NCBI GenBank assembly: GCA_036389375.1
Contig: DASVQA010000184.1
Coordinates: 1 to 63,940 of the forward strand
Direction: 5' to 3'
Source: QHXQ01 sp036389375
GTDB taxonomy: Bacteria > Acidobacteriota > Blastocatellia > Pyrinomonadales > Pyrinomonadaceae
DNA: 63,940 nt
Shown: in pieces, positions 60,634-63,940 of the stretch
Layout: each line of letters begins with the position of its first letter
How positions within the stretch are numbered: position 1 is the stretch's first letter
Program-made: the position numbers and the translations under genes
The notes under the pieces: model-generated
Seen by the model: the letters and a program-made list of their open reading frames with translations, nothing else
Told to the model about the DNA's origin: nothing
Database searches by the model: none

Positions 60634-61380
60634 ATGGGTCATACAAATAAGGGGGTTAAGGCCGTAGCGGGGTTGCGCCAAGTGAATCGGAGGCTCGCGC
60701 CGCGTAACCGGCGACACCCGTACCTGCTCGGCGGCCTTATTCGCTGTGGTGTCTGTGGTCGGAGCTACACGGGCGTGAGCAATCAGGGGCGCTGGTTCTA
60801 TTACCAATGCACTTCGCACTACCAAACGGGCGCACCGAACTGCGGCAACCGCAGAGTGCGGGCCCGTGAGTTGGAGCGACTGGTCTGGGACGAGATCGTG
60901 CTCTTCACCGAGAATCCCGGCAAAGTGCTCCGCAAGATTCAACGGGCGCGGGCAGCCACTGTTCCCGGCGCAGAGGCGGCGCGTCGGTTGGAACGACAGT
61001 TTCAGGCGAAGCAGAGTGAGCGGCTGCGGGTCATCAAGTGGGCGCGGGAAGGACGGATCACGGAAGACGAGTTGGACGCCCAACTCGCCCAACTACGGGC
61101 GGAAGTGACGGCGCTCGAACAGGAGCAGGCACGCCTTGCGGGAGCGCAACGGGCGGCGACGGCCGCCCGCGCCCGGCTCGTTGATGCCGAAGTCTTCTTC
61201 AACGAATTGGCCAGCCGGATTGACGCGCTCTCGGCTGAGCAGCGGGCTACGGTCGTGCGTCAACTCGTGCCGCGCGTGCTGCTCGTGCCGCGCGAGGACG
61301 GGCGCGTAAGTGTCACGGCCACCTATGCTTTTGCCCCGCCCTCTATAATTGCCACTGCCCCGCTTCGAGCGTCTGTTTGA
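60634..61380 (+). pseudogene. Large serine recombinase, C-terminal remnant
   Basis: From about 60673 the frame reads LRQVNRRLAPRNRRHPYLLG and GLIRCGVCGRSYTGVSNQG: the zinc beta-ribbon (CGVC ... QCTSHYQTGAPNCGN) of a large serine recombinase, followed by its coiled-coil (KQSERLRVIKWAREGRITED, LRAEVTALEQEQARLAGAQ) and the final strand RQLVPRVLLVPREDGRVSVT. The catalytic resolvase domain is absent; residues before 60673 are not recombinase-like. The gene lost its 5' part, so it is inactive. Its 3' end overlaps the convergent E2 gene by 38 bp, which marks the right edge of the island. Confidence 0.8.
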
Positions 61381-62785
61381 CGTAGGCGAGGAAGCGTTCG
61401 GCGTCCGCGCCGTCAATGATGCGATGGTCGAAGGAGAGCGCGAAGAAGGCCATGTGACGGATGGCGATCAGGTCGTCGCCGTCGGGCGTCGTGATGACTT
61501 TAGCGCGTTTCTCAATCGCGCCGATGCCGAGGATGGCGACCTGCGGCTGGTTGATGATCGGCGTGCCGAAGAGACCGCCGAAGACGCCGGGATTCGTGAT
61601 CGTGAACGTGCCGCCCGCGACTTCGTCGGGTTTGAGTTGCTTGGCACGGGCGCGCTCGGCCAAGTCGTTCGCGGCGCGCGCGAGACCGGCGATTGATAAC
61701 TCGTCGGCGCGTTTGATGACGGGCACGATTAAGCCCCAGTCGAGCGCAACGGCCATGCCGAGGTTGATGTCGCGCTTGTATATGATCTGGTCGCCGGAGA
61801 CCTGCGCGTTGAAGATCGGGAACTGGTGGATCGCGCTCAAGACCGCTTGAAAGATGAACGGCATGAACGTGAGTTTCGTGCCCGTGCGCTGTTGAAACTC
61901 GGCCTTGTGCCGGTCGCGCAGGCGCGCGACGCGCGTCATGTCGATCTCGTAGACGGTCGTGACGTGCGCCGAGGTGCGCCGCGACAAGACCATGTGCTCG
62001 GCGATCTTCTTGCGCATGACGCTCATCGGCTCGACGCGGTCGCCCGCGCCCGGTTGCACTGGCGGCGGGGTGGGCACAGGCGCTGGCTGTGCGGCCGGCG
62101 CGGCTGCTGCGGGCGCGCTCTGCGCCTGCGCAGGTGCGCCTGATTCGATGTAGCTCAGGATGTCGTTCTTGGTCACGCGCCCGGAAGCGCCTGTGCCTTC
62201 GAGTTGGGCGATGTCTATGCCGTGCTCGCGCGCGATGTTGCGCACAAGCGGGCTGGACTTAGTGCGCCGCAACTCTTCGACCGTCTGCGCGCCGCCGTTT
62301 GCGCGCGCCGCCGCGCCGTCTGGTGCAGCGGGCTGGGGGGCGCTCGCGGCTGGTGGCGCGGCCGCCGGTTGCGGTGCGGGCGACTGCGTCTGCGCGGATG
62401 CAGTTGGCGGGGTCGTTTGCGTCGGGGCTTGCGTTGGCGGCGGCGGTGGCGGCGGTGCTGATTGGGTTGCGGCCTGCGCCGCAGGCGCGGGGGCTGCTGC
62501 TTGCGTCTCCTGCGCGGCGCTCGGCGCTGACGCCTGTCCGTCGCTGCTGCCGTCGCCGATGATGGCGACGACTTTGTTGACCTCGACCGTCTCGCCCTCT
62601 TTGAATTTAATCTCCGTCAACACGCCCGCGGCCGGCGATGGAATCTCGGCATCAACCTTGTCGGTCGAAATCTCGAACAGCGGCTCGTCGCGTTCGACGC
62701 GCTCGCCGACCTGTTTGATCCAACGCGTGATCGTCCCCTCCGCGATGGACTCGCCCATCTGCGGCATGACAACTTCTGTGCTCAT
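61343..62785 (-). CDS. Dihydrolipoamide acyltransferase (E2) of a 2-oxoacid dehydrogenase complex
   Basis: A 480-residue E2 subunit. An N-terminal lipoyl domain has the lipoylated Lys in EPLFEISTDKVDAEIPSP; an Ala/Pro/Gln/Thr-rich linker (about 80-160) is followed by a peripheral-subunit-binding domain (SPLVRNIAREHGIDIAQLEG, GRVTKNDILSYIE) and a second linker. The catalytic domain (about 250-480) ends ALSFDHRIIDGADAERFLAY with the active-site His and Asp of HRxxDG. It could serve the pyruvate, branched-chain or 2-oxoglutarate complex; the neighbouring E1-beta (two-subunit E1) argues against the usual 2-oxoglutarate type. It is cotranscribed downstream of the DUF4242 and E1-beta genes. Its stop lies inside the convergent recombinase remnant. 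Confidence 0.93.
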   Translation of the reverse strand: MSTEVVMPQMGESIAEGTITRWIKQVGERVERDEPLFEISTDKVDAEIPSPAAGVLTEIKFKEGETVEVNKVVAIIGDGSSDGQASAPSAAQETQAAAPAPAAQAATQSAPPPPPPPTQAPTQTTPPTASAQTQSPAPQPAAAPPAASAPQPAAPDGAAARANGGAQTVEELRRTKSSPLVRNIAREHGIDIAQLEGTGASGRVTKNDILSYIESGAPAQAQSAPAAAAPAAQPAPVPTPPPVQPGAGDRVEPMSVMRKKIAEHMVLSRRTSAHVTTVYEIDMTRVARLRDRHKAEFQQRTGTKLTFMPFIFQAVLSAIHQFPIFNAQVSGDQIIYKRDINLGMAVALDWGLIVPVIKRADELSIAGLARAANDLAERARAKQLKPDEVAGGTFTITNPGVFGGLFGTPIINQPQVAILGIGAIEKRAKVITTPDGDDLIAIRHMAFFALSFDHRIIDGADAERFLAYVKQTLEAGQWQL

Positions 62786-62822
62786 AAACTCTCCAACTTA
62801 ACCTTCAGATGCTCGCCCGGTG

Positions 62823-63095
62823 CTATTCGGCGGTCGTCGGATCAATCATGGACTTGATCTCCGAGATGCGATTGGCGGGGAAGCCGCCCTGCGCCGCGTG
62901 CTCGCGGATCAATTCCTCATTCGGCGCGATATAGACGCAATAGACCTTGTCGCCCGTGACGTAACTCTGCACCCACTGAATCTGCGGCCCCAACTGCTGC
63001 AACACGCCGCAGGACTTCTGCGAGATCGCTTGTAATTGCTCGTTGGACAGTTGGCCCGCGCCGGGAATTTCGCGCTCGATTAAAAACTTAGGCAT
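62823..63095 (-). CDS. DUF4242 family protein
   Basis: A 90-residue protein starting PKFLIEREIPGAGQLSNEQL with VLQQLGPQIQWVQSYVTGDK and VYCVYIAPNEELIREHAAQG, matching DUF4242 (SCO4226-like), a small ferredoxin-like fold reported to bind nickel. It is encoded between E1-beta (27 bp upstream) and E2 (37 bp downstream) on the same strand, an unusual guest in a dehydrogenase operon. Confidence 0.85.
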   Translation of the reverse strand: MPKFLIEREIPGAGQLSNEQLQAISQKSCGVLQQLGPQIQWVQSYVTGDKVYCVYIAPNEELIREHAAQGGFPANRISEIKSMIDPTTAE

Positions 63096-63122
63096 AGTCT
63101 CTCTGCTCCTTCGCTTGCTGTT

Positions 63123-63940
63123 TCAATAGGCTGCGAGTTTGCGCGCGGCGGCAAGTATGTCCGCGACTTGCGGCAGATGATACTCTTCGAGCGGCGGCGA
63201 ATAGGGTACGGGCGTGTCGGTCGCCCCGATGCGCACGACGGGCGCATCAAGCCACTCGAAAGCCTCTTCGGCAATCGTCGCCGCGATCTCGCCGCCGATG
63301 CCGCCGGTGCGCGCCGCTTCGTGCAGCACGAGCACCTTGTTCGTCTTTCGCACCGACGCGAGGACGCCCGCGCGGTCGAACGGCGCGAGCGTGCGCAGGT
63401 CGATCACCTCAACATCCAAGCCCTCTTTCTCCAACTCCGCCGCCGCGTCGAGCGCATTCAAGACCTGATAGCCGAAGGTGATGATAGAAAGATCACGCCC
63501 CGGGCGAGCGACGCGTGCCTTGCCAATCTCGACGATGTAATCATCCGTCGGCAACTCTTCGCGCAGGCGCGGCAGACGATAGAGTTTTTTGTGCTCGAAG
63601 AAGAGGACGGGATCGGGATCGCGGATCGCGGCCTTGATCAGTCCCTTCGCGTCGTAGGCCGTGCATGGCTCGACGATCTTCAAGCCGGCTGTGTTCAGAA
63701 AAAAGGCTTCGGCGTTGACGGAATGAAACGGCCCGGCGTGGACGCCCGCGCCGCACGGGCCGCGAAACACGGCCGGGATGCCTGCGCCCCAACGAAAGCG
63801 GCACTTCGCGGCGTAGTTCGTCAGCATGTCGAAGCCGTTCGAGATGAAATCAATAAACTGAAACTCTGCGACCGGCTTCATGCCCATGAGCGCCGCGCCG
63901 CAGGCCGCGCCGACAATCGCCGCCTCCGAGATCGGCGTGT
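63123..63940 (-). CDS. 2-oxoacid dehydrogenase E1 component, beta subunit (5' end outside window)
   Basis: The frame is open to the right edge of the window, so the N-terminal part is missing; about 270 residues are present. It shows the transketolase-type E1-beta blocks: TPISEAAIVGAACGAALMGM, KPVAEFQFIDFISNGFDMLT, RGPCGAGVHAGPFHS, then the C-terminal domain with VIDLRTLAPFDRAGVLASVR, VLHEAARTGGIGGEIAATIA and APVVRIGATDTPVPYSPPLE. With E1-alpha it decarboxylates a 2-oxoacid using thiamine diphosphate and reductively acylates E2. It is the first gene of the run E1-beta, DUF4242, E2 within the window. Confidence 0.94.
   Translation of the reverse strand, partial: TPISEAAIVGAACGAALMGMKPVAEFQFIDFISNGFDMLTNYAAKCRFRWGAGIPAVFRGPCGAGVHAGPFHSVNAEAFFLNTAGLKIVEPCTAYDAKGLIKAAIRDPDPVLFFEHKKLYRLPRLREELPTDDYIVEIGKARVARPGRDLSIITFGYQVLNALDAAAELEKEGLDVEVIDLRTLAPFDRAGVLASVRKTNKVLVLHEAARTGGIGGEIAATIAEEAFEWLDAPVVRIGATDTPVPYSPPLEEYHLPQVADILAAARKLAAY

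Overview
This is a GC-rich (roughly 60-65% by eye), densely packed bacterial chromosome segment. Four PEP-CTERM-anchored proteins, caspase-like and ROCO-type signalling proteins, an Rsb-like STAS/anti-sigma pair and very large Thr-Pro-linked secreted proteins suggest an Acidobacteriota-type organism, perhaps Blastocatellia. That is inferred from gene content only; there is no rRNA gene in the window.

Layout. 1-9054: housekeeping and signalling genes (a partial gene, FAD-Rieske oxidoreductase, uvrC, PfkB kinase, LRR-ROCO GTPase, galE). 9311-15937: a plus-strand run of a secreted amidohydrolase, a GH31 glucosidase, an unknown secreted protein and a DAO-type oxidoreductase. 15938-17942: an ABC-2 exporter behind a leader containing a 14-codon ORF and hairpins. 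17995-25092: mostly minus-strand genes (response regulator, small secreted proteins, methyltransferase, DUF2062, STAS protein and anti-sigma kinase), with one plus-strand PDZ protein. 25376-28730: aroA-aroK-rtcB operon. 29041-37810: an extracellular-protein locus with three PEP-CTERM proteins, a small HxxxCxxC zinc-finger protein and an 1869-residue mosaic protein. Three genes here share an unusual promoter: CTCAAG repeated three times at exactly 11-bp steps, then 9 bp, then a -10-like hexamer. 38043-45202: DsbA-like protein, lipoprotein, secreted proteins, tRNA-Glu(CUC), and a 1163-residue protein with TSP3 and beta-helix repeats. 45476-52345: a 1265-residue multidomain flavoprotein, a caspase-TPR protein and rsmI.

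52400-61380 is an accessory island of small orphan genes, decayed genes and lower-GC patches. Its core is a piece of an integron cassette array: near-identical attC sites at 55120, 56192 (only the left half) and 58986, plus a divergent one at 58559. They follow plus-strand cassette genes that include a Cys-rich secreted protein (frameshifted), a SIR2-like protein and a small barrel-like protein. No integrase is in the window. A second PEP-CTERM/zinc-finger pair, paralogous to the pair at 31 kb, lies inside this broken array. The island ends in the C-terminal remnant of a large serine recombinase that overlaps the 3' end of the E2 gene. 61343-63940 is core metabolism again: E2, a DUF4242 protein and E1-beta of a 2-oxoacid dehydrogenase complex.

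The most novel signals are the 11-bp-phased promoter of the extracellular-protein genes, the chromosomal attC array with a SIR2 cassette, and heptanucleotide tandem repeats in at least five intergenic gaps.
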